Positions 34,304 to 43,563 of a DNA stretch of 64,000 nt are shown piece after piece. The DNA lies in the NCBI GenBank assembly GCA_928212115.1, contig CAKMRJ010001112.1, positions 408,723,937-408,787,936 of the forward strand, given 5' to 3'. A program made the position numbers and the translations under genes. The DNA comes from Lactuca virosa. Taxonomy: Eukaryota > Streptophyta > Magnoliopsida > Asterales > Asteraceae. Each line of letters starts with the position of its first letter. Within the stretch, counting starts at the first letter, position 1. The notes below the pieces were generated by a model. That model was not told where the DNA came from. It did no database searches and saw only the letters and a list, made by a program, of their open reading frames with translations.

Positions 34304-34650
34304 GATTGAGAGTGGAGTTCAAAAGGGAATTTCGGGGTGGAGGTCGAATGCGGGGTCTCGGTGGTTGGTGGCGAATGGGTTGGGGAAGAAGAACGGGATG
34401 TGTCCGCTTATGAAACCGAAAGCTGGTGGTGGTGCTGATAAATCCTCCTCCTCATGCGGTGGTGGTAGTTTTTGGATCCTAATGTTATCATTCCTAATGA
34501 AATAGTGAGGTTACTTAGTGCAGCATGCTTTTTATGAAGTGGTTTCTGTTGTGACAGACCTTGTTTGTAATTGTATGATTTTTTATTAAGGTTATAAGCT
34601 GACTAAGCAAGGAAAAAGTATTGTTAAAATGGGTTTGAAGGTAGTTTCTA
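34304..34650 (+). repeat. Right arm of the 347-bp inverted repeat
   Basis: This is the reverse complement of 33925-34271, carrying the same open frame on the plus strand with a TAG stop near 34502. Differences from the left arm include one change in the Gly-Ser/Tyr region and two near the Ser run. The arm ends exactly where C2 is inserted: the last bases GTTTC are the C2 target duplication, and the arm homology continues only a few bases after C2. Confidence 0.9.
34644..34648. repeat. Target-site duplication GTTTC (left) of C2
   Basis: It is repeated at 39344-39348. Confidence 0.9.
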
Positions 34651-34840
34651 TCAAGGTATACTGAATATGTATTTCTATTTTTAATAAATGAAATCAATGT
34701 TACAGAGATGGCTTTATAGCCAGAATACAACAATTAACTAGGAGCTAAAACAGGAGATAGAATCGGTAAACTATTGACTAGTTATTTACATATAAAATAA
34801 ATACTATAAATTAAATGTAATTTATCCATGTGCCTTAATA
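34649..34840 (-). repeat. C2 3' LTR, 192 bp
   Basis: On the minus strand it starts TATTAAGGCAC and ends CTTGATA. Ends are TA...TA rather than the usual TG...CA, and are inverted over seven bases with one mismatch. Confidence 0.92.
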
Positions 34841-37800
34841 CGCCCCCGCAAGATGGAGGATCCATCGGAGACTCCAATCTTGGATCTTAACCGAAGAAAT
34901 AGACCGCGACTGAGTGGTTTTGTAAGGGCATCAGCAAGTTGATCGTTGGAGTGAACATGCAGAACTTTTAATGTACCAGCTGTGACTTTTTCTCGGACAA
35001 AATGGTAATCCAATGCAACATGTTTCATGCGTGAATGGTAAACTGGGTTGGCACAAAGATATGTGGCTCCTGTGTTATCACAAAATAAGGTGGGTGGTGT
35101 AGATGGAGAAATACCAAGATCTTGAAGTAGGTGCTGCACCCATGAAATTTCAGAAGCCGCATTAGCCAATGCTTTGTATTCTGCCTCAGTTGAGGACCTT
35201 GAGACAGATTTTTGTCTTGACGATTTCCAGGAGATAATATTGGACCCCAAATATAAGATATAAGCAGTAGTAGAACGACCTCCATGTAGTATACCTCCCC
35301 AATCTGAATCCGAAAATGTTGTTAAGTTCAAAGGAGACCCTCGTTTGAAAAATAACCCGTGATGAATTGTGCCCTTGAGATACCGTAGAACCCGTTTGAG
35401 AGCTTGCCAATGATTTTCAGTAGGAGAGTGCATGAATTGGGCCAACCGATTAATGGCAAAAGACACATCAGGTCGTGTAAAGGCAAGATATTGAAGAGAG
35501 CCTACCAGTTTGCGGTACGGTGTTGGATCCACGCTTGGTGACCCATCCATGGGGTGGAGAACATGGGAAGAGTTTAGAGGGGTAGCCACGTCTTTAGCAC
35601 CATCCATGTGAAATTGGGTTAGAAGGTTTTGGATATGACGATGTTGAGAGAGGAAAAGACCATTAGACGTGGGAATAACTTCAATGCCAAGAAAGTGATG
35701 TAGGGGTCCCAAATCTTTTAGAGAGAATCGGGTAGACAGAGATTTGATGAAGGTGTCAATGAAGGAATTGTTGTTGCCAGTGAGGACTATGTCATCGACA
35801 TAGACCATAAAGAAACAAGAGATGTTTTGGTGGTTGTAGATAAACAGGGAAGCATCAGCTTGGGATTTTCGAAAACCATAAGAAAGAAGAAATGTAGTGA
35901 GTTCTGTGTACCAAGCCCGTGGGGCTTGTTTTAGGCCATAGAGGGATTTGCGAAGTTTGCATACATGTTTAGGGTAGTCTGGATGAATAAAACCAGGGGG
36001 TTGAGTCATGAAGACTTCTTCGTGAAGTGTACCATGTAAAAAGGCGTTGTTGACATCAAGTTGGCGAAGGGTCCAGTTATGAGAGAGTGCAAGAGAAAGG
36101 ATAACACGAATGGTGACGGGTTTAGCAACTGGACTAAAAGTATCAAAATAGTCTTTGCCATGTTGTTGAAGAAAACATTTTGCTACTAAACGAGCTTTGT
36201 ATTTGGAGATTGTGGCATCTGGATTTCTTTTGACTCGAAAAACCCACTTACAACCGATAGGAGTGTGGCTGTCAGGAGGAACTAATTCCCAAGTTCCATT
36301 TTGCATAAGAGCATTGAATTCTTGATCCATTGCATGTCGCCACTTTGGATCTTTTAGTGCTTGATTATGTGTAGTTGGTTCAATTGTTGTGGGAATAGGA
36401 TGAAGTGTGGTGTTATTAACAAAGGATTCATTGAAATATCTAGAGTTTTTCTTTCGTGGTCGGGTGATATGGGAGGGTGAGTTGACTGGAGTGAGTATAG
36501 TATTTGATGGAGGTGAGGTTGGTGAATTTTGGGTTGGAGGAGGAGTAGGTGAGTGGGCTGATGTGGGTGATGTTAAGGAGATAGGAGTGGATGGGATGGT
36601 AACCGAGGGATTGGGACTGGAGGTGGGAGATGGTGGCTGTGATAATGGTTGCTGTGGCAGAGAGGGTGGTTCAGGAGGAACAGAGCCAGATTGTTGTGAG
36701 GGTTTTAATATAGTGGAGATGAGTGTATGAGGTGGTAAGTCGGTGTTGGGAGTGGTTGTTGTTGTAGGTACGGTGGTTGTGGAAGGAGGAGTAGAAGTGA
36801 CAGCAAACTGATCAGGTGTAGGTAAGGATAGATCGGAGGGAGAGAGAGATGGGAATTGATCATCGATAAACTGAACATGGCGGGAATGGTATAGTCGGTA
36901 ATTTTGGGGATCATAGCATTTGTAAGCAGATTTTGAAGTTGAGTAACCAAGGAATAGGCAAGGGGTAGAGCGTGGTTGTAGTTTTGAAGTGGTATAGGGA
37001 CGCAACCAAGGGTAGCATAAGCAGCCAAATGGCTTGAGTTTGGTGTAATTTGGAGTTTGACCGAATAATCGATAAAATGGAGTGAGATTTTGGAGAGTGG
37101 AGGTAGGTAATCTGTTTATGAGGTATACGGCGGTTTTAAAGGCATGGGACCAGAATGTTAACGGAAGTTTGGCATAATGAAGAAGAGATAACCCGGTTTC
37201 AACGATGTGGCGATGACGCCTTTCCGCAATTCCATTTTGTTCAGGGGTGTGGGGTGGGGTAGTGTAGTGAGAAATGCCATGTGTTTGAAGAAAGGAGGTG
37301 AGACCAATGTATTCACCTCCATTGTCACTGAATAAGGATATGATGGGTGTTTGAAGGAAATTTTCAACAAGTGTTTTGAATTGAGGAAAGATAGTGGCAA
37401 CATCTGATTTCTTTTTCATGGGATAAAACCACACATATTTGGAGAAATAGTCAACAAAAATGACATAATAGCTGAATTTGTCAACTGAGGTTTGAACAGG
37501 GCCCCATACATCTGTGTATAATAATTGTAAAGGTTTAGAGACAACAAAGGAGTTGGAGCCAAAAGGCAATTTATGACTTTTATTGACTGAACAAGATGAA
37601 CAATGCATATTGGAAATTGCAGAATTAAGACCTAACTTAGACAATAGACACTTAAACACTTTGGTGGATGGATGACCGAGGGTGTGATGCCAGTGACAGG
37701 AGGCTGTTTTGATGGTGAAGTGGAGTTGTGGATTGGATGGCGGCTGTGCATAATAAACATCTTCAAAGTTCTCCCCCCGCATGAGAAGCGCCCCCGTGCG

Positions 37801-38085
37801 AAGATCCTTCACAAGAAAATAATGGGGAAAAAATTCAACAGAAACCCAGTTAGTTTTACATAACTTTGCAACAAAAATAAGATTCTTTTTCAGCTGTGGA
37901 ACACATAATACATTAGGAAGATTAAGTGTTTTAGATGATGTGTGTATGTGTGTAGAGCCAGTGTGGGAAATGTTTAAAGTTTTACCATTCCCAAGAACTA
38001 TTTCATCTGGGCCACCATAATCTGATACACTTTGGAGGTTGGATCGGTCACCTGTAACATGATTGGATGCACCACTGTCAAACAA
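34822..38085 (-). CDS. C2 pol polyprotein: protease, integrase, RT, RNase H
   Basis: One open frame of about 1,087 codons. Protease starts at once with FDSGASNHVTG. GAG-preIN has WHHTLGHPSTKVF and CSSCSVNKSHKLPF. The integrase triad is in LYTDVWGP, SDNGGEYIG and PEQNGIAERRHRHI. A Pro/Ser/Thr-rich linker spans about residues 410-560. RT has CKWVFRVKRNPDATISKYKA, LDVNNAFLHGTLHEEVFM, YGLKQAPRAWY and the active site YVDD at 35791-35802. RNase H has FSDSDWGG, SSTEAEYKAL and LFCDNTGATYL. It ends inside the 3' LTR at 34822. A usual LVAKGF is LVAKCF here. There is no own ATG: the frame follows a TAG at 38086-38088 in phase with gag, so expression would need readthrough. Confidence 0.93.
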   Translation of the reverse strand: MFDSGASNHVTGDRSNLQSVSDYGGPDEIVLGNGKTLNISHTGSTHIHTSSKTLNLPNVLCVPQLKKNLIFVAKLCKTNWVSVEFFPHYFLVKDLRTGALLMRGENFEDVYYAQPPSNPQLHFTIKTASCHWHHTLGHPSTKVFKCLLSKLGLNSAISNMHCSSCSVNKSHKLPFGSNSFVVSKPLQLLYTDVWGPVQTSVDKFSYYVIFVDYFSKYVWFYPMKKKSDVATIFPQFKTLVENFLQTPIISLFSDNGGEYIGLTSFLQTHGISHYTTPPHTPEQNGIAERRHRHIVETGLSLLHYAKLPLTFWSHAFKTAVYLINRLPTSTLQNLTPFYRLFGQTPNYTKLKPFGCLCYPWLRPYTTSKLQPRSTPCLFLGYSTSKSAYKCYDPQNYRLYHSRHVQFIDDQFPSLSPSDLSLPTPDQFAVTSTPPSTTTVPTTTTTPNTDLPPHTLISTILKPSQQSGSVPPEPPSLPQQPLSQPPSPTSSPNPSVTIPSTPISLTSPTSAHSPTPPPTQNSPTSPPSNTILTPVNSPSHITRPRKKNSRYFNESFVNNTTLHPIPTTIEPTTHNQALKDPKWRHAMDQEFNALMQNGTWELVPPDSHTPIGCKWVFRVKRNPDATISKYKARLVAKCFLQQHGKDYFDTFSPVAKPVTIRVILSLALSHNWTLRQLDVNNAFLHGTLHEEVFMTQPPGFIHPDYPKHVCKLRKSLYGLKQAPRAWYTELTTFLLSYGFRKSQADASLFIYNHQNISCFFMVYVDDIVLTGNNNSFIDTFIKSLSTRFSLKDLGPLHHFLGIEVIPTSNGLFLSQHRHIQNLLTQFHMDGAKDVATPLNSSHVLHPMDGSPSVDPTPYRKLVGSLQYLAFTRPDVSFAINRLAQFMHSPTENHWQALKRVLRYLKGTIHHGLFFKRGSPLNLTTFSDSDWGGILHGGRSTTAYILYLGSNIISWKSSRQKSVSRSSTEAEYKALANAASEISWVQHLLQDLGISPSTPPTLFCDNTGATYLCANPVYHSRMKHVALDYHFVREKVTAGTLKVLHVHSNDQLADALTKPLSRGLFLRLRSKIGVSDGSSILRGRIKAHG
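34841..34852 (-). other. C2 polypurine tract
   Basis: The minus strand reads TCTTGCGGGGGCG just before the LTR start. A C interrupts the G-run. Confidence 0.7.
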
Positions 38086-39066
38086 CTAGGGTGGAGACAC
38101 AGTAGAAGAGCCTGTCATGGTTACATTTGCTACTGGTGGAGCTTGCTGCAGATTAGTGAGAACCACATTGTTTTCTCGAAGAAATCTGGCCAGCTTTCGG
38201 CACTCAGAGGTCATATGACCTGATATATTACAGAATTGACAAAAAGTGTTGGATTTGGGCTGTCGATTACTACTAGTATTGGAGGACCAGTTGGGGCGAT
38301 TTGTGGGTCCACGTTGCTGCTGAGTAGAGGAGCGATTTTTGAAGCTGCCACGTTGGTAGTTGGAGTTGTCTGATCTTCCATGGGAACAATTAGATTGGCG
38401 AGCAGTGTAATCAACAGTGGTGACTACCGGAGTAGTAGAGATTGTGTGCTCTTTTAGGGCTCGCTCAAAGTCTTGTAATTTATCAAATAGTTCGGAATAA
38501 GAAAGTGGGTTTTCTCTGATTTTGATGGCAGCTACGATGGTGTCGTATTCAGTACCTAGTTGGGAGAGGATGTGAACCAGTAAGTCTTCCTCTGAAACAG
38601 GGCTCTGTGCGAGAGCTAGGTCATCAGCAATTGACCTCATATCTTGAAGAAACTCAGCAATTGATCGATCCCCCTTTGGATTTTTAACAAGTTTCGATTT
38701 TAGGGATATAACCCTAGATCGAGAGACGCTGGCAAAACTGGTAGTGAGGCGTTCCCAGACTTCTTTGGATCTGGTAGCAGATGAGATTAAAGGCTGAATT
38801 GAGTCTGAACAGCAGCCAAGAATGGCACTGATGATAGTCTGATCTTGACGATACCAGATGAGATACTCTGGATTCGTTTTTGACGCGGAGCTGTCTTTGT
38901 CATTCAAGTGTTTGCTCGGAGGTGGCTGGTCACCAGTGATGAATGAATCGAGATCTAGTCCGATTAAAGTAGCTTCAACCTGTCGTCGCCAGACAGGAAA
39001 ATTGTTGGCGGTGAGTTTGATTGGAAAGTGAGTAGCAGCAGTGACTTGAATAATTGTTTTGGCCAT
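38086..39066 (-). CDS. C2 gag, ending at an in-frame TAG before protease
   Basis: The start at 39066 (MAKTIIQVTAATHF) is preferred over the upstream in-frame ATG at 39120, which sits close to the PBS. The copia gag core follows (FPIKLTANNFPVWRRQVEAT, then WLRQ-like and ILGCCSDSIQP regions) with a CCHC knuckle CQFCNISGHMTSEC near residues 295-308. The TAG at 38086-38088 replaces the residue immediately before LFDSGAS, where copia elements generally have Trp in a single gag-pol frame. A nonsense change is therefore likelier than a programmed gag-pol switch, but readthrough cannot be excluded. Confidence 0.9.
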   Translation of the reverse strand: MAKTIIQVTAATHFPIKLTANNFPVWRRQVEATLIGLDLDSFITGDQPPPSKHLNDKDSSASKTNPEYLIWYRQDQTIISAILGCCSDSIQPLISSATRSKEVWERLTTSFASVSRSRVISLKSKLVKNPKGDRSIAEFLQDMRSIADDLALAQSPVSEEDLLVHILSQLGTEYDTIVAAIKIRENPLSYSELFDKLQDFERALKEHTISTTPVVTTVDYTARQSNCSHGRSDNSNYQRGSFKNRSSTQQQRGPTNRPNWSSNTSSNRQPKSNTFCQFCNISGHMTSECRKLARFLRENNVVLTNLQQAPPVANVTMTGSSTVSPP

Positions 39067-39130
39067 CGTGTGTGTGAGACCGAGAGACAAGAAAAATATG
39101 AGGCGGAAGTGTGGGATCAACTCGTGAGAG

Positions 39131-39151
39131 CAATTATGGGCTCTGATACCA
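39131..39151 (-). other. C2 primer-binding site
   Basis: The minus strand reads TGGTATCAGAGCCCATAATT directly after the LTR end CTTGATA, with no gap. It is complementary to initiator Met-tRNA. Confidence 0.9.
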
Positions 39152-39343
39152 TATCAAGGTATACTGAATATGTATTTCTATTTTTAATAAATGAAATCAA
39201 TGCTACAGAGATGGCTTTATAGCCAGAATACAACAATTAACTAGGAGCTAAAACAGGAGATAGAATCGGTAAACTATTGACTAGTTATTTACATATAAAA
39301 TAAATACTATAAATTAAATGTAATTTATCCATGTGACTTAATA
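39152..39343 (-). repeat. C2 5' LTR, 192 bp
   Basis: It is identical to the 3' LTR except for two substitutions (one at 39203 or nearby, one near 39335). The outer edge TTAATA is followed by the GTTTC duplication. Confidence 0.92.
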
Positions 39344-39348
39344 GTTTC
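39344..39348. repeat. Target-site duplication GTTTC (right) of C2
   Basis: It matches 34644-34648. Confidence 0.9.
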
Positions 39349-40094
39349 TTCTTCAACACAAACACTCTTCGCTTCAGGTTTTACCTCATCTTCTTCTTGA
39401 GGTTTTGTCCATTAAATAAAGCTGTGAATTTTGGGTTTTAGTGGGACAATTATGGGAGCAAGAATCGGTCTCCCAACGACCCACCTTTCTTGTTTTTACC
39501 TCTTTTTACCATGTCACATCACCAGCATGATTTTCTGTAAGAATTCTTGACGTTCTTTCACTCTCATCGATTACACATTAATGATCAGATGGCTATAAAC
39601 ATTAAACAGAAGACTAGTCATTCATTCCATTAAAATAAACAAAAATTACCTTTTAGAGAGATCAGGAAGGTTAAGAAATTGTAACAGTAGACTCCAATCA
39701 GCAAATACTAAACATCGAACATGAAACAATTCTATAAATGCTTACTGCAGTAATCTACAAACCAATCAAATCCACATGAAACTTTAAAGGGAACCTCCAT
39801 CGAACCCTTGAATAAAAGAAGACGAAAGAGAATCAAACGTTAAACTGTCGGTGAAAAGATGAGGGGGAATGTGTAGGTTATAGTGTTTCTGTTCTGAAAG
39901 GGGAGGGTGTACCTAGGTCACAATGGTGAGGAGTGGTCGGTGTACTGGTTTTTTGAAGTAGCATGGCACGAATGTGGGCATTGTGTTTTATCGGTTGTGG
40001 TCGTCGGTGAGAAGAAAGTGATGTAGATGGTTAAATAGGTGGTGTATCGAACACTTAGAAGTAATGAAGAAGAGGCCTTGAGAGATACGCTTTA
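39349..40094 (-). other. M1 sequence resembling the start region of a captured host gene
   Basis: On the minus strand, C/T-rich leader-like sequence precedes a short ATG frame of about 22 codons (MEVPFKVSCGFDWFVDYC) near 39735-39800. The string AATCAGCAAATACTAAACAT occurs here (near 39697) and in the hairpin spacer (near 34268), so pieces of one source sequence are duplicated within M1. No known gene is recognised. Confidence 0.4.
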
Positions 40095-40318
40095 ATTTGA
40101 TTAATTTAAAAAAAAAAAAAATTGGTAAATTTCGAATTTTATATAATTTTCTTAATACAATATTGATATAATTCTAATTAAAAAATGATTTTGGATATAA
40201 ATATAATTTGTATAGTTTTAGATAGATATGTAATATTAAAGTTTATAATGATATTAAGTAATATTTAGAGTTACAAGGAGATAGAATGAAAATTTTCCAC
40301 CAAAATACCTTCTAAAGA
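40095..40318 (-). repeat. M1 right terminal inverted repeat
   Basis: Degenerate reverse complement of 33123-33350, ending with GGTATTTTGGTGGAAAATTT read on the minus strand. Confidence 0.5.
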
Positions 40319-40938
40319 GATCAATTGCTATATTTACTACTATTATTTATATCATATATTTCGTCATTTAAGTTGTATTGTCAAGTAGGTGGGATAGAAA
40401 ACATGTAGACAAGAAAGCAGTAAAACGAATACGTGTGAATTTCACTACAACAAGTTTATTTTTCTTTCTGAATGTGTATAGTTTATAATATCCAATCCGG
40501 TAACTATTTTTTTTCTTTTATAATTCAATAAAATTATAAACAAACGGATAAAATGAAAAGGAATGCAATAGATTAACTTTTTAATGAAATTATCAACAAC
40601 ATGATTAGTTTTGGCAAGTGCAACTAATATTTTGGCATATTTTAGAATTTTAAACTTTCTATTTTATGATAAAGATTGGATGATAAATTTGTGGATTAAA
40701 ATTCTAAATTTTATAAAATTGAAAAAAAATAAGGAAAAATGTCATGTTTGCTTTGTAATACTTGAAAATAGATTAAGGAAAGAGGTTGTAGACGATGTCA
40801 AGTCCTATGCATTGAAAAATCACTTGCCTTATTCTTTAAGCTTTATTGCGAAATAGTTGATGAAAAAGGGGATTCTTATGCTAAGATAAAGAAACTATGT
40901 ACTTTAATACCAGAATCCATGTATTCTTTCCAAGTCCT
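40319..40938. other. AT-rich intergenic spacer
   Basis: No gene or element end recognised. An open stretch at 40611-40856 has no ATG support or domain. Confidence 0.55.
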
Positions 40939-42209
40939 TGTAACAAAAATCATTTGATGGGTGATAAGTTCCTCCGTACGCTGGGCGTACATATATGTAC
41001 GCTTAGCGTACAAGGGCGAGTGTGATCGTGGACTTAAACCACGTACGTGGCCAGAAGCAAAACCCTAATTTTAGGGCATGAGCCCTATTTAAGCTCACTT
41101 ATGACTCTTGGACCCCCACCCTTATCAGCCTCCACTACTTGTTTTCGTCCCTAAAACCCTAGTTTGCTAGTGAGTGTGATCAATGAGCTTTAAAGTGACT
41201 TTGGTGGCCTTTTTGGTGTGTTTGCAAGAAGAAGAACTTGGTGTGCAAGGCTAGGACGTGGTTGAGCTTCAAGATCCTGCATTTACATCATCTTAGGAAG
41301 CATATGAAGGTACAAATTCATACCTTGCCTATCCTTTGCTTAGATATACTTCTTTAGCTTGTTATCGTCCTTTTGGTCCCGTTTGTTTGGTCTTGATGAG
41401 TTAAGACCATTTGAGATGCTAAATCTTGTAGATCTGGAAGTTTGGTGGGTTCCTTAAGCTTAAAGGTGCAAACTTTATGATGTTTGTGACCCCCATGCAA
41501 GTATTAAGTCATTTATTAAGCTCTTTTGAGCTCTAGCACCTCATTTAGCCATGTATGCACGTAAAGTTGGTAACTTTACGTGATAAACCACCTCAAGGAG
41601 GTCAGATCTGAGTTTTGGGCTAATGTCTTAATTGATTAATAGCTAAAAAGTGAAGTTGGCCAATCAAGGGAAGTATGTTGGGCGTACAAGCTCATACGTG
41701 TCGCGTACAAGCCTTTATGCGTGTACCCTTAGCGTATAATCTGAGTACGCCCCGCGTACTCAGTAGTGGGCTGCGGATGATTTGGCCTTCGATTTGGGCT
41801 TCATTTTGGACCCTAGGAGTTTAGGGCTATATGTTGGGCCACCAGAATATTGTTTTAGACTAAGGGTGTTTTTGGACTTGTTTTGTGGGCATAATTATTA
41901 TGAGTTGGGCCTTTGGGCCTTAGGGCCCATTATTGTGTTTGGGCCAAGAATGATTAAGCCCATTAAGGGTAAGGTGAAGGGGGGGGGCTTAACCTTAGGG
42001 ATTGGTTTGGAATTTAGGCCCATAGTCATGATTGTAACCCATTACTAATTAGGGTAATTTGTCTATGTTCAGTGTAGGATTGCCTGGATCAGTAGCCGAG
42101 CAGTTAGTATTTATTAGCAGACCGATGTGAGTCTCCTCCCTATATCCATGGGTCGAAGGCACCAAGGCCGGCCTACTATTCAATTATGTAGCATGCTAGT
42201 TGTTGTATG

Positions 42210-42266
<57 letters not shown>

Positions 42267-42739
42267 GTTTGCATGATCGGGTTAAAATATACCCCAGAGC
42301 GGAGCCTAGTATGGCATGACGGGTTCAAATATACCTTCGGGCGGGGCCCATTATGATACGTTGAAATATACCCCAGGGCGGGGCCCAATATGATATGATC
42401 AGGTTGAAATATACCCTGGGGTGTGGCCCATACTTGCTTTTTGGGTTGGAATATACCCCAGGGCGTGGCCTAGTTGTATGTTTAGTATATGGTATTCTTG
42501 GGAAAACTCACTAAGCTTTTGCTTACAGTTTGTATTGTGGCTTCAGGTACTTCCGGTACTAAGGGGAAGGGTCCGGCTTGATGACGCAGCATTCACTCCC
42601 CACCATTTTTGCATTTACTGTTATTGTCACTCTGATGATTTTACATGATGATGATTATGTAAAGGATTTTGGAATCAAACTTATGATTGTAAACCGTAAT
42701 TAAAAATGAAATTTTTCTCCTGGTTTTTGGGTTGTTACA
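40939..42739 (+). repeat. G4 5' LTR, about 1,801 bp
   Basis: The right end GTTACA before the PBS is certain. The left end TGTAACA at 40939 is chosen because it mirrors the right end. It has GTACGCTGGGCGTAC (40976-40990) and the perfect GTACGCTTAGCGTAC (40997-41011), TATTTAAG at 41086-41093, and a second dyad set at 41673-41759. A TA microsatellite is at 42212-42261, and a GC-rich tandem repeat lies at 42275-42480. Confidence 0.82.
42275..42480 (+). repeat. GC-rich tandem repeat in G4 LTR, about five 40-bp units
   Basis: Units share GAAATATACCCCAGGGCGGG followed by GCCCAATATGAT-type sequence. The 3' LTR copy has the same block at about 51656-51885. It is a GC-rich island in otherwise AT-rich LTR. 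Confidence 0.85.
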
Positions 42740-42742
42740 AGT

Positions 42743-42767
42743 TGGTATCAGAGCCTTGGTTTGAGGG
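42743..42767 (+). other. G4 primer-binding site
   Basis: TGGTATCAGAGCCTTGGTTT lies three bases after the LTR end, complementary to initiator Met-tRNA and identical over its core to the G1 site. Confidence 0.92.
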
Positions 42768-43563
42768 ATTAGGGCACACTCTCGGGTGTGTCAGAACTCA
42801 AACTGAGGAAATGTTAATCTTTTCAAAAGAAAAAGAATCAAATTTTTCTGAAAAAGGTTATCTAAAGTAAAAAGGGAGAGTGCAACGCGTGCGATCGGCC
42901 GAGCTCAAGTAAGTGTTTCCCAAAACTAACCATTCTTATTTATTGCGATTAGTTTGATTGATATGTGAAGTGCATGCTAGAGAATGGCCAAGGATGCCTT
43001 CAGGGATTATGTGATAGAAATGCCTGATTTGTGTGATGCCTTATAGCCTAGGAAGTTGGATGCTATATTCCTTGGAATCGATGTTAACTCTGTATATGCT
43101 AAGTGTATGCTTTCAAAGTTATATACGATTTGGATTGCATAGCCCTAGAATGATGGATTCTGCCTCATTTCCCGTTCCTTTTTAGGTCGTGGACTTAGGG
43201 TAGAAACTTTATTTGACAGTCTATGGATTCTATTTGTGTATAACTTGCATGCATAAGGCAACCCGCGGTATTGATTGAGATTTATGGTTCTGGGAGGATT
43301 GAGAAATCCTAGAAGAGTCTAGGATGTGTGTGTGCTGTGTGATATGAGTTATGTTTCTAAGTATAGTTGGTGGGTTTTAGGAATCAGGTCTGACCTTGAG
43401 GAAGGTACAGGTAGGTGTGGAAGGTAGTATCGGGCCCATACTACTAGAAGCACAGGACCTATACCCGAGATGAGTGCAGACCTGGAAACTACAAGGAGAC
43501 CACAAAGGAAAAGCCCCTCGAACTTCTTTATCGATTGTTTCTATGATGTGTTTTCAATTTAGG
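42768..43563 (+). other. G4 5' leader
   Basis: About 800 bp of non-coding sequence between PBS and gag. No ORF with a family match. Confidence 0.6.

Larger units (their letters stand above)
34649..39343 (-). mobile_element. C2: young Ty1/copia element
   Basis: The element is 4,695 bp on the minus strand with two 192-bp LTRs differing at two positions, PBS, gag, pol and PPT, flanked by GTTTC. The only clear lesion is one in-frame stop between gag and protease. With a commonly used plant rate of 1.3e-8 per site per year, two differences in 192 bp give roughly 0.4 million years, with a wide error. Short LTRs and the pol motifs suggest an Ale/Retrofit-like copia lineage, tentatively. Confidence 0.95.
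33123..40318. mobile_element. M1: region bounded by degenerate long inverted repeats (MULE-like, non-autonomous?)
   Basis: About 230 bp at 33123-33350 matches, with many differences, the reverse complement of about 40095-40318. Shared blocks include AAATTTTCATT, TTTAATTAGAAT and TTTACCAATTT. Inside are a long hairpin with a gene-tail fragment and sequence resembling a gene start on the minus strand, but no transposase. Long inverted termini around captured gene pieces suggest a Mutator-like derivative. I could not establish a 9-bp target duplication, so the class is uncertain. The C2 insertion adds 4.7 kb. Confidence 0.5.

Noticed and set aside
36407..36730. Gly/Glu-rich ORF on the plus strand
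   Set aside because: It is the antisense shadow of the Pro/Ser/Thr-rich linker of C2 pol.
33123..40318. 9-bp target duplication for M1
   Set aside because: I compared flanks around both inverted ends and found only weak A-rich similarity, not a convincing duplication.
40611..40856. 81-codon ORF in spacer
   Set aside because: AT-rich, no good start, no domain, no neighbouring signals.
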